Source: Gracilimonas sp. (GTDB lineage: Bacteria > Bacteroidota > Rhodothermia > Balneolales > Balneolaceae). From it: a stretch of DNA of 64,000 nt. The position numbers and the translations under genes are program-made. Positions 1 through 9,253 of this stretch are shown here, piece after piece; position 1 is the first letter of the stretch, and every line of letters starts with the position of its first letter. The stretch is taken from contig JAKURD010000004.1 in assembly GCA_022450045.1 (NCBI GenBank), forward strand, positions 1 to 64,000, written 5' to 3'. The notes under the pieces are model-generated. The model was not told the origin of the DNA, searched no databases, and saw only the letters and a list, made by a program, of their open reading frames with translations.

Positions 1-7
1 AAACCCA

Positions 8-35
8 CCCCCCCCCCCCCCCCCCCCCCCCCCCC
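8..35. repeat. poly-C homopolymer tract
   Basis: An uninterrupted run of 28 C residues, preceded by AAACCCA. It lies about 150 bases upstream of the first gene and directly next to a copy of the 90-bp intergenic repeat. Such a long homopolymer in a moderate-GC genome is rare. It could be a slippage-prone tract or an assembly or sequencing artefact. Confidence 0.9.
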
Positions 36-47
36 GAGTAATTCGGG

Positions 48-138
48 GTGGAAGCGTTGCGGGTTGGTTCATGAACCCTCAACCTATTCAGACAGCGAAC
101 GCTCCAAGGTCTTTAAGGACGCTTGGAGGTTCTTTTGG
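48..138 (+). repeat. intergenic repeat family A, copy 1
   Basis: About 90 bases nearly identical to 4899-4992: shared blocks include GGAAGCGTTGCG, CAGCGAACGCTCCA and GGACGCTTGGAGGTTCTTTT. The right half can fold (CTCCAAG...CTTGGAG) and ends in a short T-run, so it might also end transcription. The left arm seen in the 4880 copy is missing here; the poly-C tract occupies its place. Confidence 0.75.
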
Positions 139-186
139 TTGTATTGATTTTAGATATTTTGGGAAGTTTTATTAACAGCGGATTTC

Positions 187-696
187 ATGGAACCCATTAC
201 TTTTATATCACACATCGATCATCTTTCTAAGCTTAAGCTGCACCATATCACCGTGCCGGCTGAAATTGTAGACAAAGTCGGTGGAATTGCAATCCGGTTG
301 ATGTGCTCCATCAATGGAAATAAATCTTTTCATGCCGGAATGGTTGCCTTGGGCGGAGGAGCGGCTTACGTTACTGTGAATAAAGGACGAATGAAAAAGT
401 ATGGCGTAGAAAAGGGAGATGTAGTTGAAGCCACCATAGATCTGGACAACAGCAAGTATGGAATGGAAGTGCCGGAAGAGCTCGAAGCTTTGTTGGAGCA
501 GGATGATGAGGGTGCACGCCGGTTTGAGATGCTTTCGTCTGGAAAACAGCGTTATATCATTCACTACGTGTCGCAAGTAAAAAGCAGCCAGAAGAAAATT
601 GACCGGGCCATAATGCTGATCAATAATTTGAAAGCTTTGCCTGAAGATGAATTTAGCTTCAGGAAGTTGTTAGGGCTGCCTCCAAAAGAATCCTAA
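187..696 (+). CDS. DUF1905 / YdeI-OmdA family protein
   Basis: 169 aa, cytoplasmic, with no signal peptide or membrane segment. The N-terminal half (about residues 15-90) looks like the DUF1905 beta-barrel fold (HHITVPAEIV, GMVALGGGAAYVTVNKG, KGDVVEATIDLD). The C-terminal part (about 105-165) matches the YdeI/OmdA domain (FEMLSSGKQRYIIHYV, KIDRAIMLINNLK). Members have been linked to bacteriocin protection in enterobacteria, but the biochemical role is not settled and I do not assign one. It stands alone, ending at a hairpin terminator shared with the convergent peptidase gene. The ATG at 187 has no good alternative nearby. Confidence 0.8.
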   Translation: MEPITFISHIDHLSKLKLHHITVPAEIVDKVGGIAIRLMCSINGNKSFHAGMVALGGGAAYVTVNKGRMKKYGVEKGDVVEATIDLDNSKYGMEVPEELEALLEQDDEGARRFEMLSSGKQRYIIHYVSQVKSSQKKIDRAIMLINNLKALPEDEFSFRKLLGLPPKES

Positions 697-700
697 CCAG

Positions 701-736
701 AAAAAAAGCCCCGATGCCAAACACCGGTGCTTTTTT
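701..736. terminator. bidirectional terminator hairpin
   Basis: An A-run, a GC-rich stem (AGCCCCGATG / CACCGGTGCT, two imperfect pairs) and a T-run lie between two convergent genes, so it can serve both strands. Confidence 0.75.
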
Positions 737-760
737 GTCGAATCTTATTTTTACTGCTGA

Positions 761-3352
761 TTAATTCGCCGTTCCACCACTTATGGTTTCACCAAAGAAA
801 ATAGCATTGGCAAATAGTTTATTGGTTCCATACCAAAAGGCACGGAAGTTTGGATTATCCGTCATTGCAATAACATTACCACCACCATAACTGCTTATCA
901 CTATGGCGCCGGAACCTTGGATTAGCTCAAGGTTTTCATCGTTGCTATATCCACTTGCAAGCGGATCGTCCGTATAATACAATGGGGTAGAATATGGATT
1001 CTCACCTTTTTCAATAAACAAAGTACTGTTACGAAAAACCGTGATATTCTCGTCGTTAAATCCATATCCAATAGGATGGGTAAGATCCAGTTTGGCGTTA
1101 AAGATACTTCCGCCAATAAAGCCGGCTCCTCGATCTTCCCCTGCCTTCACATAGGGACGGACATTCACTTCTTCTTCCTCTTCATCAGCTTCCTCATCCT
1201 CATCCTCAACGTAATCTACATTTGCGAGTTCAAGTGACTTAGCCCAGCGTATCGCATTTTTAAATACAATCAATGTACCGCCATCACGAACCCATTCTTT
1301 CAGGTTTTCGCCGGCATCTTCGGAAACACCGTAGCCACTGGAGATGATCACGTTATATCTGCTTAGATCGGTTCGGCCAACATCGTCACTTTTGATGATC
1401 GACAGTGGGATGTGGTAACGCTGATCGAATAAGTGCCAGGCTTCACCAACTTCACTTGAGTTACTTCCTGAACCGCCTATCATAGCAACCTTTGGCACTT
1501 CAAGGTTTTCGAAATTTCCACTTCCCAGATCCATACCTGAAGGAGTAAGTCCGGTTGGCAGGTCATACACAGTGATACCGTCTTCTTCGGTGATGGCCTG
1601 AATGATCTCGTGTACTTTATCCGGATCATCCTGAACACCCATTGGGATCATAATGGTACCGTAATCAAAATCTTTGGCTCCATTTTCAATCACAGCTTTG
1701 AATGTCTGGGAGGCAACCTTGGCCCGAACACCGTTTGCAAGTAATCGGTATAAAGCACGGGGAGCATAATATTCATCCCACTCAAATGCATAGGCATATT
1801 GGGCATTCTCACCTACCAATTTACCATTCAGCTCAAATCCATCCAGAGAAAACTCATCCCCAAGCATGTTGGAATTGTAATCACGATTCAATTCAGCAAA
1901 TGGCAGGTTGAACGCATAAGGCATGGTCCAGGTAGAAACATCATAGAACAAGCTGTCCGTAAATTCAGTACGACGCTCAAACATCGCCGTTAACAGTTTG
2001 TACTGTCTTTGATTGGTTGGAACCACAAAAGCTTTACCGGCTTTAAAATCCTGATAATCACGAGCCAGTTCATATACGTTGATCTGGTTTCGGTCTAACA
2101 TCTCTGCGAGGTGCTTGGTACGGGCCTGATCAGCTTCTTCCCCAAATACATAGGCTTTGGTAGAAGCATCACGGGCTTCCTCAGCAGCTTCCTTAAAGAA
2201 TTCCCGGGTGTTAGCCAGTAGCTCTTCTTTAAGCTCCTGCACCGCTTCAAGGGTAGAAAGCGAAGTCACGAATTGGTTTTTAATGGTGAATGGAAATTTC
2301 ACGATACCGTGGATGCTTTCCTGTGCATGGCCGCGAGAACTCGCCTGCTCAAACAGAATACCTATGGAACCTTGTACATCAGGATAAGTAGATCCTTTTC
2401 CATAGTAAAAATCATCGAAGCTTTCGCGAGTGTAATATAAGGATTGGATATCATCAAGAGCTTCAGCATGATATTCTGCAATAGCACCGGTTAACGCCTG
2501 ATTACGCTGTGGAGTTAGAGGGTGCGTACGAGAAGGAATTCCGGGTTGAAAGAAAAAGGTGGAATTAGTTCCCATCTCATGATGATCGGTCAAAACCTGT
2601 GGGACCCACTCATGGAATTTAGCTACACGTCCCTGACTTTCAGGGTGGATCATCGGCATCCAGTCTCGGTTTAGATCAAACCAATAGTGATTAGTTCGTC
2701 CGCCAGGCCAGGTTTCGTCAAACTCCCGGCTGTTCGGGTCGGTAACCAACACATTCAAACTCTTATTGGTATTTGCCCAGTGCGCAAACCGATCCAGGCC
2801 ATCAGGATTGATGCTCGGATCTACATTAATGATCGTATTCTGAAGCATGGCGTTAATTTCAGCTCCCTGTGCGGCAGCCAGATAGTACACAACGGCTAAT
2901 GAAGCATTTGAACCACTTGGTTCATTTCCATGAACGCTGTAACTCATAGTTACCACAGCAGGCATCCGGGAAAGGTCCAGATCATCTGATACCGAAGCAT
3001 CTGTCAGCTTCAAGTGCTCTTCTTTAAGCTCGTCAATATTTTGGTGATTTTGAGGAGAGGTAATGGTGAGCATCAGCAGCGGGCGGTTTTCATAGGTACG
3101 CGCATATTCGGTGATAGTCACGCGTTCAGAGGCTTCCGCAACTGCATACATGTAGTTTACCAGCTGGTCATGGCGAACATGCCATTCTCCTAATTGAGCT
3201 CCAAGAATTTCTTCAGGTGTGGGGATATTAGAGTTATAAGTAACATCATCGGGCAAGTAATAATCAAGCGAGACCGGCTCAGGATTTAAGACCTGCGCGT
3301 GGACCATCACCCCGAAAAACAAAGAAAAGAGAGTTGTAACAAAAGCTTTCAT
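761..3352 (-). CDS. secreted M14-family zinc carboxypeptidase
   Basis: 863 aa with an N-terminal signal peptide (cleavage near HAQ, residue 20), so it should act in the periplasm or outside the cell. The M14 metallocarboxypeptidase core is clear: zinc-ligand motif HGNE (H141, E144), the NPDG/DxNRDW region, a later zinc-ligand candidate in TDHHEMG (H257/H258) and the catalytic Glu candidate in GILFEQASSRG (E335). The C-terminal 250 residues look like the class-I glutamine-amidotransferase-type domain often attached to these large peptidases (VAMIGGSGSNSSE; YNVIISSGYGV), broken by a very acidic stretch of about 16 D/E residues. Likely role: trimming exogenous peptides for nutrition. It is divergent from the transporter gene that follows. 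Confidence 0.88.
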   Translation of the reverse strand: MKAFVTTLFSLFFGVMVHAQVLNPEPVSLDYYLPDDVTYNSNIPTPEEILGAQLGEWHVRHDQLVNYMYAVAEASERVTITEYARTYENRPLLMLTITSPQNHQNIDELKEEHLKLTDASVSDDLDLSRMPAVVTMSYSVHGNEPSGSNASLAVVYYLAAAQGAEINAMLQNTIINVDPSINPDGLDRFAHWANTNKSLNVLVTDPNSREFDETWPGGRTNHYWFDLNRDWMPMIHPESQGRVAKFHEWVPQVLTDHHEMGTNSTFFFQPGIPSRTHPLTPQRNQALTGAIAEYHAEALDDIQSLYYTRESFDDFYYGKGSTYPDVQGSIGILFEQASSRGHAQESIHGIVKFPFTIKNQFVTSLSTLEAVQELKEELLANTREFFKEAAEEARDASTKAYVFGEEADQARTKHLAEMLDRNQINVYELARDYQDFKAGKAFVVPTNQRQYKLLTAMFERRTEFTDSLFYDVSTWTMPYAFNLPFAELNRDYNSNMLGDEFSLDGFELNGKLVGENAQYAYAFEWDEYYAPRALYRLLANGVRAKVASQTFKAVIENGAKDFDYGTIMIPMGVQDDPDKVHEIIQAITEEDGITVYDLPTGLTPSGMDLGSGNFENLEVPKVAMIGGSGSNSSEVGEAWHLFDQRYHIPLSIIKSDDVGRTDLSRYNVIISSGYGVSEDAGENLKEWVRDGGTLIVFKNAIRWAKSLELANVDYVEDEDEEADEEEEEVNVRPYVKAGEDRGAGFIGGSIFNAKLDLTHPIGYGFNDENITVFRNSTLFIEKGENPYSTPLYYTDDPLASGYSNDENLELIQGSGAIVISSYGGGNVIAMTDNPNFRAFWYGTNKLFANAIFFGETISGGTAN

Positions 3353-3615
3353 AGTGAGATTAATTTGTGAAAAGTTTACATCTATAATAACGGAATGAAT
3401 GGTAGCAGTTCAAAATGAAAAAAGTTTTAAAATAACGGCTTTAGACTAAGTAATAATCACTTTTTTATATCAGGAAGCCTTCATCACTACACATTGATAC
3501 TCTTTGCATAGATACATACCATGATTCATTGAACCGTAAAAGATTCACAACCCCTAACCCGATTTCATTATTTTTCTTTATAATCATCCCGAATAAAATG
3601 CTAAACTATCGGGAT

Positions 3616-4872
3616 ATGGAATCGGATAAGGTTAAGTCAACTTTCAAATATGCCTTTGGGCCGGGGCTGATTTTGGCAGCTGCTGCCATCGGGGTTTCGC
3701 ATTTAGTTCAATCTACCCGCGCGGGGGCTGATTATGGGGTTACCTTGATTTGGGCGGTTATCCTTGCCAGCCTGATGAAGTATCCCTTCCTTGAATATGG
3801 CCCCCGTTATGCTGCTGTAACCCAGGAAAGCCTGATCGCCGGTTATAAGAAACTCGGCGGCTGGGCGCTTTGGATCTATATCATTTTTACCGTGGGGACC
3901 ATGTTCGCCATTCAGGCTGCCGTTACCATTGTTACGGCAAGCCTGGCCGTGGAACTCACCGGAATAGATTTTCCCCTGCTGGTTTGGAGCATCATCATTT
4001 TGGCTATTTGTATCGGGGTCCTGTTTCGCGGGCAGTATTCCGCGCTCGACTCCATCATAAAACTTGTGATGGTCGTACTAACAATTTCTACTGTTACTGC
4101 ATTTGTCGTTGCTCTACTTAAAGGCCACTCTCCTTCCCTTACCGAAGCCCCTTCCGTTTGGGATGCAGCCGGCATCACTTTCCTCATCGCCCTTATGGGC
4201 TGGATGCCCATCCCCATAGATGCCGCCGCCTGGCACTCGCTCTGGACCCTGGAGCGGGAAAAACAGACAAGCCACCGTTCTTCCATGAAAGAAAGTCTGC
4301 TCGATTTCAACATCGGCTATATCGGTTCAGCTATGTTAGCTCTTGTCTTTCTGGGATTGGGGGCATTGGTGATGTTTGGATCAGGCGTTAATTTTTCCTC
4401 AGCCGGCGCTGCTTTTGCTCAACAACTCATCGATCTCTACACTCAAACCCTGGGAGATTGGGCGCATTGGATCATTATTATCTGTGCCTTTACCACCATG
4501 TTCAGTACCACACTTACCGTCACGGATTCGTACCCAAGAGTAAGCCGTGAGATCTTTCGGGTTATAGGAGTAGATAAGAATAGTAACTCATGGATTTTTT
4601 CGTACAAAGGATTGCTTTTCGGGATCTCCGCTATTTCAATGCTTGTGCTATATATTACGGGAAGTCAGTTTACCTATATCATTGACCTCGCTACCTCGCT
4701 TTCATTTCTCACTGCACCGGCACTGGCCTTTATTAATTACCGACTCATCATATCCCGGTTCTTCCCCGAAGAGTACCGGCCAAAATTATGGCTGAGATTA
4801 CTGAGTTGGTTTGGAATGATCTTTCTAAGTGCTTTCGCCCTGCTCTTTTTCTATTGGCGGTTCTTTGTGTAG
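3616..4872 (+). CDS. Nramp-family transporter-like membrane protein
   Basis: 418 aa with about 11 hydrophobic segments. The opening FGPGLILAAAAIGVSHLVQS aligns with TM1 of Nramp/MntH proton-coupled divalent metal transporters, and the MGWMPIPIDAAAWHS region with TM6. The residues that bind transition metal in canonical Nramps are not there: TM1 lacks DPGN and TM6 lacks MPHN. The substrate may therefore differ (Mg2+, another ion, or a small organic molecule). I chose the ATG at 3616 because homologous N-termini begin just before FGPG; an ATG at 3598 and a TTG at 3529 are in frame but add an unlikely N-terminus. It is a single gene followed at once by a family A repeat. Confidence 0.75.
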   Translation: MESDKVKSTFKYAFGPGLILAAAAIGVSHLVQSTRAGADYGVTLIWAVILASLMKYPFLEYGPRYAAVTQESLIAGYKKLGGWALWIYIIFTVGTMFAIQAAVTIVTASLAVELTGIDFPLLVWSIIILAICIGVLFRGQYSALDSIIKLVMVVLTISTVTAFVVALLKGHSPSLTEAPSVWDAAGITFLIALMGWMPIPIDAAAWHSLWTLEREKQTSHRSSMKESLLDFNIGYIGSAMLALVFLGLGALVMFGSGVNFSSAGAAFAQQLIDLYTQTLGDWAHWIIIICAFTTMFSTTLTVTDSYPRVSREIFRVIGVDKNSNSWIFSYKGLLFGISAISMLVLYITGSQFTYIIDLATSLSFLTAPALAFINYRLIISRFFPEEYRPKLWLRLLSWFGMIFLSAFALLFFYWRFFV

Positions 4873-4879
4873 AGAGAAG

Positions 4880-4992
4880 CAACCTTCAAGCGTCCGAAGG
4901 TCCTGGAAGCGTTGCGATGGTTTTTCATGAATCCTCAGCCCATTCAAACAGCGAACGCTCCAGGGTCCAAAGGGACGCTTGGAGGTTCTTTT
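4880..4992 (+). repeat. intergenic repeat family A, copy 2 (most complete)
   Basis: About 113 bases starting 8 bases after the transporter stop codon. The ends form an inverted repeat (CAACCTTCAAGCGTCC against GGACGCTTGGAGGTTC), and a smaller inverted repeat is nested inside (AAGCGTT / AACGCT). The centre is about 85% identical by eye to copy 1. The final stem plus TTCTTTTG could act as a terminator for the upstream gene. Confidence 0.75.
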
Positions 4993-5064
4993 GCCATAGT
5001 TCATAATTTCCTGAGAAGCTCTATATTTCAGTCGCTTAACTTATAACCAATTTAAGACACTATT

Positions 5065-5730
5065 TTGCAAACTCTATTTCCACCAAGAGAGCCTTTTAAT
5101 GCATATTCCCATTATTTAGGCGCATTAATTTCCACAGTTTGGCTGTTTTTTTTAATGAATGCTGCTTCTGATAGTCCTATAGGGCATAAAGTTTCGTTTT
5201 TAATCTACGGGATCTCCGTGATCCTCATGTTTCTTTCCAGCGGAATTTACCACACGCTTAATGTGCAAAATAAGACCGAGGAGCTTTTTAGGCTTCTTGA
5301 CCATATTCTTATTTATGTAGTTATTGCAGGATCTTATACTCCAATGGTTGTGATTGCATTGCAAGGAGCCTGGCAGTGGGGGATGTTGCTTGGAATTTGG
5401 CTTTTTGCCGGAGCCGGTATCCTTAAGAAAACCCTTTGGCTGGATGCTCCAAGATGGTTATCTACCGCTATCTATTTATTTATGGGCTGGGCCTCTGTGA
5501 TCATTCTCCCCATCATCTGGAAATTACTGCCCCATGCCTTCATTTATTGGATCGCTCTCGGAGGTTTATTCTATACCATAGGTGCAATTATTTATGGGAC
5601 AAAAAAACCCGATCCTATTCCCAACGTTTTCGGTTTCCACGAGATTTGGCATTTATTTGTAATGGGCGGGGCTTTTTCTCATTATTGGGCGATCTACCAT
5701 TACTTACCCAAATTCAATCTTCCTGCTTGA
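5065..5730 (+). CDS. hemolysin III / PAQR-family membrane protein
   Basis: 221 aa, seven hydrophobic segments. PAQR-family signatures are present: EPFNAYSHYLGAL at the start, SSGIYHTL in TM2-3, LDHILIYVVIAGSYTPM, and the C-terminal HEIWHLF, whose histidines bind zinc in this superfamily. Bacterial members (YqfA/YplQ, called hemolysin III) sit in the inner membrane and are thought to affect membrane lipid state; hemolytic activity is not a safe inference. The only sensible start is TTG at 5065 because no in-frame ATG precedes the first helix. Its TGA stop overlaps the ATG of the next gene by one base, so the two are probably co-translated. Confidence 0.87.
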   Translation: MQTLFPPREPFNAYSHYLGALISTVWLFFLMNAASDSPIGHKVSFLIYGISVILMFLSSGIYHTLNVQNKTEELFRLLDHILIYVVIAGSYTPMVVIALQGAWQWGMLLGIWLFAGAGILKKTLWLDAPRWLSTAIYLFMGWASVIILPIIWKLLPHAFIYWIALGGLFYTIGAIIYGTKKPDPIPNVFGFHEIWHLFVMGGAFSHYWAIYHYLPKFNLPA

Positions 5731-8672
5731 TGAAGCAATTAAAAATTATTTTATTCTGCATAATTACGCTCTTCCCGTTGTTGGCTTTCAGTCAATTGTA
5801 TAACCCCCTGAACTACAATGCTTTTGTTGTTAACCGTCCTGCAGGATTAAACTGGCAAGAAATACATACCGATCATTTCAGGATCATTTTTCCGGATGGT
5901 GAAGACTCTCTTGCCTATCGATCTGCGGCTATTTTAGAAAGTCATTATTTGAAAGCTATGGAACTTACAGGAGGGTCTCTCAAAAATTTTCCGGTTATAC
6001 TTACCAACTACAACGATCTCTCAAATGGATTTGTGAATTCCGTTAATTTCAGGTCTGAAATTGATCTTTCCTCCATTAAAGGCAAGGGAATAAATCCACA
6101 ATCCGGTGATTGGCTGGAAACGGTGCTCCCCCATGAACTCATCCACGCTACTCACTTCAACGTTCAAATTCCTTGGGAGGAGAAAAAGCTAAGCATCCCA
6201 AATTTAATCAGCGTTATTTCGCCTGATCTTGCCCGTACTTTTCATGGATTCCCCCCGTTAGGATTTCACGAAGGGCTTGCTGTGTATTACGAAACGGAAT
6301 CGGTTGCCCCAATGGGTGGAAGAGGTAATTATACTTTTTCAACCAACCGATTTAATTCCAACTTCGGAAGCAATGATCGTTGGAATATGGGGCAAACCCT
6401 GACTCCTTCCGATTATTCCCAGCCATTCAATCGACATTATATTTCAGGATATACGTTCATTGACTGGCTGCACAACGAATATGGGGAAGACATTTCCAGA
6501 GATGCTATTCGCTACCACTACCATAATTTCTTTCTGGGTTACGGATTTGCTCTTCGCCAAAAAACAGGGGACTGGCCGGGGCAATTGTATAGTCTTTACC
6601 AAGAAGATCTAAAAGAATATGAACAAAATCGCCGTTCTAAGATCGTGAAGAATACTACTAAAAGCTCTGTACTCTTAGACACCCCTTATAGCGGAGAGGA
6701 AGCCCATGCTCCAAAGTGGATCGATGAAAACCGACTGCTTTTTTATGGTTCCTTTTATAATGGACGGGTTGGTTTTTATTCCTATGATCTGCGAACCGGG
6801 TCATTCAACCTCATCAAGGAGACATTTGGAGTCGGTGATTATAATTATGAGATCGGAGACGACGGGCTTTTATTTTTTAGCTCTTACTATCGCGACCCGT
6901 TGTATCGCGGAACCTATAAAACAGATCTGCGAACAATAGACCTTAATACAGGTGAGACCGAACGATTGACAAAGAAAGCACGAATCTATGCACCGACTTT
7001 TAATGGTGAGCGTTTACTGGCCCTTCAAACCAAGGGTTCCGGTGCGCAGATCGTTGAGGTGTTCAAAGATGGTGAAACGGAGGTCTTAAAAACATTCCAG
7101 GATGCCATGCCTGTGAGTCTTCAATTTAACCCTAAAGATGCTGAACAGCTTGCCGTTATCATCAACCGGAGGGGAGTACAGGCTCTATGGATCACCACGC
7201 TGGGTTCTGTTTCTGAGGACCTTGACCGCGAACCACTGTTAGCTTTTAAAAACGCCTCAATCCATGACCCCGAATGGCACCCTACGGATAACAAGCTCAT
7301 GTTCACCGTGGATGCGTCCCCGGCAATGAACGTGTATGAATATGATCTTGATACTAAAGAGATCATTCAGTTAACCAGTTCTTTGTATAATGCTTTTGAA
7401 GCCTCTTACTCTCCTGATGGGCAGCAAATTGCTTACGTGACCCAAAACGTGAATGAGCGTAAGATCGCTACACTGGATAGATCCAGCTTTCTAAACCAAA
7501 GAGTATCTGATAGCGCTTTATTGACCGGAACCGAACTACAAGAGGAATTACAAAGGCCCTTATTAGGTAGCAATCTCATTGACTCTGTAAAAAGCTATGA
7601 GAAGACCTCCTATAAAGGAGATCTAAGCTGGTTAAAGCCTCGGGTTATTTTTCCGATTATTGAAGAAAAGGCGAATACCTATCAAAGCGGTGTTTCGATT
7701 TCCAGCATCGACCCTCTTTCCAGTCAGGCTTACTCGGTAGAATTAACAGGAATTCAAAATCGGGTGTGGTATGATGTAACCTATACCACCAGGTCTTTTT
7801 ACCCGGGAGCCCGCCTCTCGGCATATAGTGAGCCTCAATTTTTTCCTATCCAAAATTCAAATGAAAGCTTTTCTTTGATGAGGCAAGACAGAGGACTAGG
7901 GTTCTCCATTCCTTTTTCCTACTCCTTCCGGTCTGACACCCGATTCAGCGGAATTTCTTTTGAGCCGGAATTCAAAGTCGAGCAGTTCAAGTACTATGAC
8001 CTTCAGGCGAATGAATTGACTGATTTTTTCAACCGATACCGTGCCGGATTCTATTCACAGCTTAGCCTTGGAATCTTGAATCTCCCACGTGACATTCAAC
8101 CTTCTTCAGGTATCTCATTCTTTGGATTATTTGAGCAAACCTTCAAGGAACAACAGATCTCCGTTCCTACCCCCCTCGGAAACTATGAACCCCCAAATCG
8201 TACACTTTGGTCGGCTTATTACGGTGTTTTCGGGTATGTATCTCCTTTTCGCAAGTTGAACCAATCTCTTCGACTGGATGTAAGGGTACTAAGTCAAAGT
8301 ACCAGTCCGATCTACTCAAACAACACCATAATTCCTTCAGGTTTTTCAGAGGAGATCTTTCCGAATTTCATCGACCAGCAGAGAGCATTTAAAAATATTG
8401 GGCGTTTTAGTACGCGCTACACTATTCCTCTTTTCTATCCAGACAATGGAATGCTCACCGTGCCAATCTACTTAAGCAGTATTTACCTGACTGCTTTTTC
8501 ACACACTTTAACTGACCTGGATTCAAATAATTTAGTAGAATCAAGCCGAAGTATTTTTGGTGCCGGACTTCATCTCCAATTTAAAGTATCAAACTTGTTA
8601 TTCGATTTTGGGGTTGGTCTCGCATACGAACCGTCTCGCGATAACACTCAATTTATATTTGGCCAGTTTTGA
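5730..8672 (+). CDS. HExxH metalloprotease-like / TolB-propeller / outer-membrane barrel protein
   Basis: 980 aa. Signal peptide (MKQLKIILF...LLAFSQ, about 22 residues). Residues about 40-220 form a gluzincin-like domain with LPHELIHATHF (HExxH near 134-138) and a downstream GFHEGLAVYYE that supplies a third-ligand Glu, an arrangement typical of MA-clan zinc peptidases. Residues about 300-600 carry PD40/TolB-type beta-propeller repeats (APKWIDENRLLFYGS, PEWHPTDNKLMFTVD, ASYSPDGQQIAYVTQ). The last about 350 residues are amphipathic beta strands ending in aromatic FGQF, as in outer-membrane barrels. I infer an outer-membrane-anchored protease; the substrate is unknown. A longer in-frame opening (5436) is rejected because it runs through the preceding gene and hides the signal peptide. 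Confidence 0.82.
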   Translation: MKQLKIILFCIITLFPLLAFSQLYNPLNYNAFVVNRPAGLNWQEIHTDHFRIIFPDGEDSLAYRSAAILESHYLKAMELTGGSLKNFPVILTNYNDLSNGFVNSVNFRSEIDLSSIKGKGINPQSGDWLETVLPHELIHATHFNVQIPWEEKKLSIPNLISVISPDLARTFHGFPPLGFHEGLAVYYETESVAPMGGRGNYTFSTNRFNSNFGSNDRWNMGQTLTPSDYSQPFNRHYISGYTFIDWLHNEYGEDISRDAIRYHYHNFFLGYGFALRQKTGDWPGQLYSLYQEDLKEYEQNRRSKIVKNTTKSSVLLDTPYSGEEAHAPKWIDENRLLFYGSFYNGRVGFYSYDLRTGSFNLIKETFGVGDYNYEIGDDGLLFFSSYYRDPLYRGTYKTDLRTIDLNTGETERLTKKARIYAPTFNGERLLALQTKGSGAQIVEVFKDGETEVLKTFQDAMPVSLQFNPKDAEQLAVIINRRGVQALWITTLGSVSEDLDREPLLAFKNASIHDPEWHPTDNKLMFTVDASPAMNVYEYDLDTKEIIQLTSSLYNAFEASYSPDGQQIAYVTQNVNERKIATLDRSSFLNQRVSDSALLTGTELQEELQRPLLGSNLIDSVKSYEKTSYKGDLSWLKPRVIFPIIEEKANTYQSGVSISSIDPLSSQAYSVELTGIQNRVWYDVTYTTRSFYPGARLSAYSEPQFFPIQNSNESFSLMRQDRGLGFSIPFSYSFRSDTRFSGISFEPEFKVEQFKYYDLQANELTDFFNRYRAGFYSQLSLGILNLPRDIQPSSGISFFGLFEQTFKEQQISVPTPLGNYEPPNRTLWSAYYGVFGYVSPFRKLNQSLRLDVRVLSQSTSPIYSNNTIIPSGFSEEIFPNFIDQQRAFKNIGRFSTRYTIPLFYPDNGMLTVPIYLSSIYLTAFSHTLTDLDSNNLVESSRSIFGAGLHLQFKVSNLLFDFGVGLAYEPSRDNTQFIFGQF

Positions 8673-9247
8673 TCCATCATTCTTTTACTAAGATTCCGCT
8701 TTTTCTTCTTTCCGTACTGTTATGTGCTATTTTATATAGTTGTTCTGATCAAGAGCCTGATAATCCACAACAAGTTCAGAATGGAAACAGAAAAAGTCCC
8801 ATCGCCATTGCTTCGGTTAAATATGACGGCACCTACATCAAAGTTATTTATGGTCAGCCTTACCGGCGCGACCAAACTGTTTTTGGAGATCTTGAGCCCT
8901 GGGGAGAGGTTTGGAGAACCGGAGCTAACGAGGCCACAGAGATCACCCTCACCAAAACGGTGTTGATGGGAGATCAGGCTATCCGCCCCGGCACTTATGC
9001 ATTATTCACCATTCCCGAACCCGATTCTTTTACCGTGATCCTAAATCACGAATTGGGACAGTGGGGTGCCTACAACTACAAACCCGAGCGGGACTATAAG
9101 CGTATGAAGTTCCCAACCTACCGCTTGCCCATTCCCGTGGAAGCCTTCACCGTCGATTTCACAGCCCCGCAGCAAAGCATGACAACCATGACGCTTCGCT
9201 GGGATTTTGTGCAGGTAGATATTCCTATTCGTTTTTATGGGGAATAA
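8669..9247 (+). CDS. DUF2911 lipoprotein
   Basis: 192 aa. It begins with a lipoprotein signal (LLSVLLCAILYSC, lipobox L-Y-S-C), so it should be lipid-anchored. The rest matches DUF2911: YDGTYIKVIYGQPYRRDQ, GEVWRTGANEATEITLTK, GTYALFTIP and the ELGQWGAYNY segment. Function is unknown; the family is common in Bacteroidota. The start is a TTG whose last two bases overlap the TGA of the upstream gene (TTGA), pointing to translational coupling with the protease-barrel protein. Confidence 0.85.
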   Translation: MIHHSFTKIPLFLLSVLLCAILYSCSDQEPDNPQQVQNGNRKSPIAIASVKYDGTYIKVIYGQPYRRDQTVFGDLEPWGEVWRTGANEATEITLTKTVLMGDQAIRPGTYALFTIPEPDSFTVILNHELGQWGAYNYKPERDYKRMKFPTYRLPIPVEAFTVDFTAPQQSMTTMTLRWDFVQVDIPIRFYGE

Positions 9248-9253
9248 CAGTTG

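Noticed and set aside
3529..3615. TTG/ATG starts upstream of the Nramp-like gene
   Set aside because: They add residues with no resemblance to Nramp N-termini; homology begins just after the ATG at 3616.
5436..5729. In-frame N-terminal extension of the protease-barrel gene
   Set aside because: It runs through the hemolysin III gene in another frame and would bury the signal peptide that starts at 5730.
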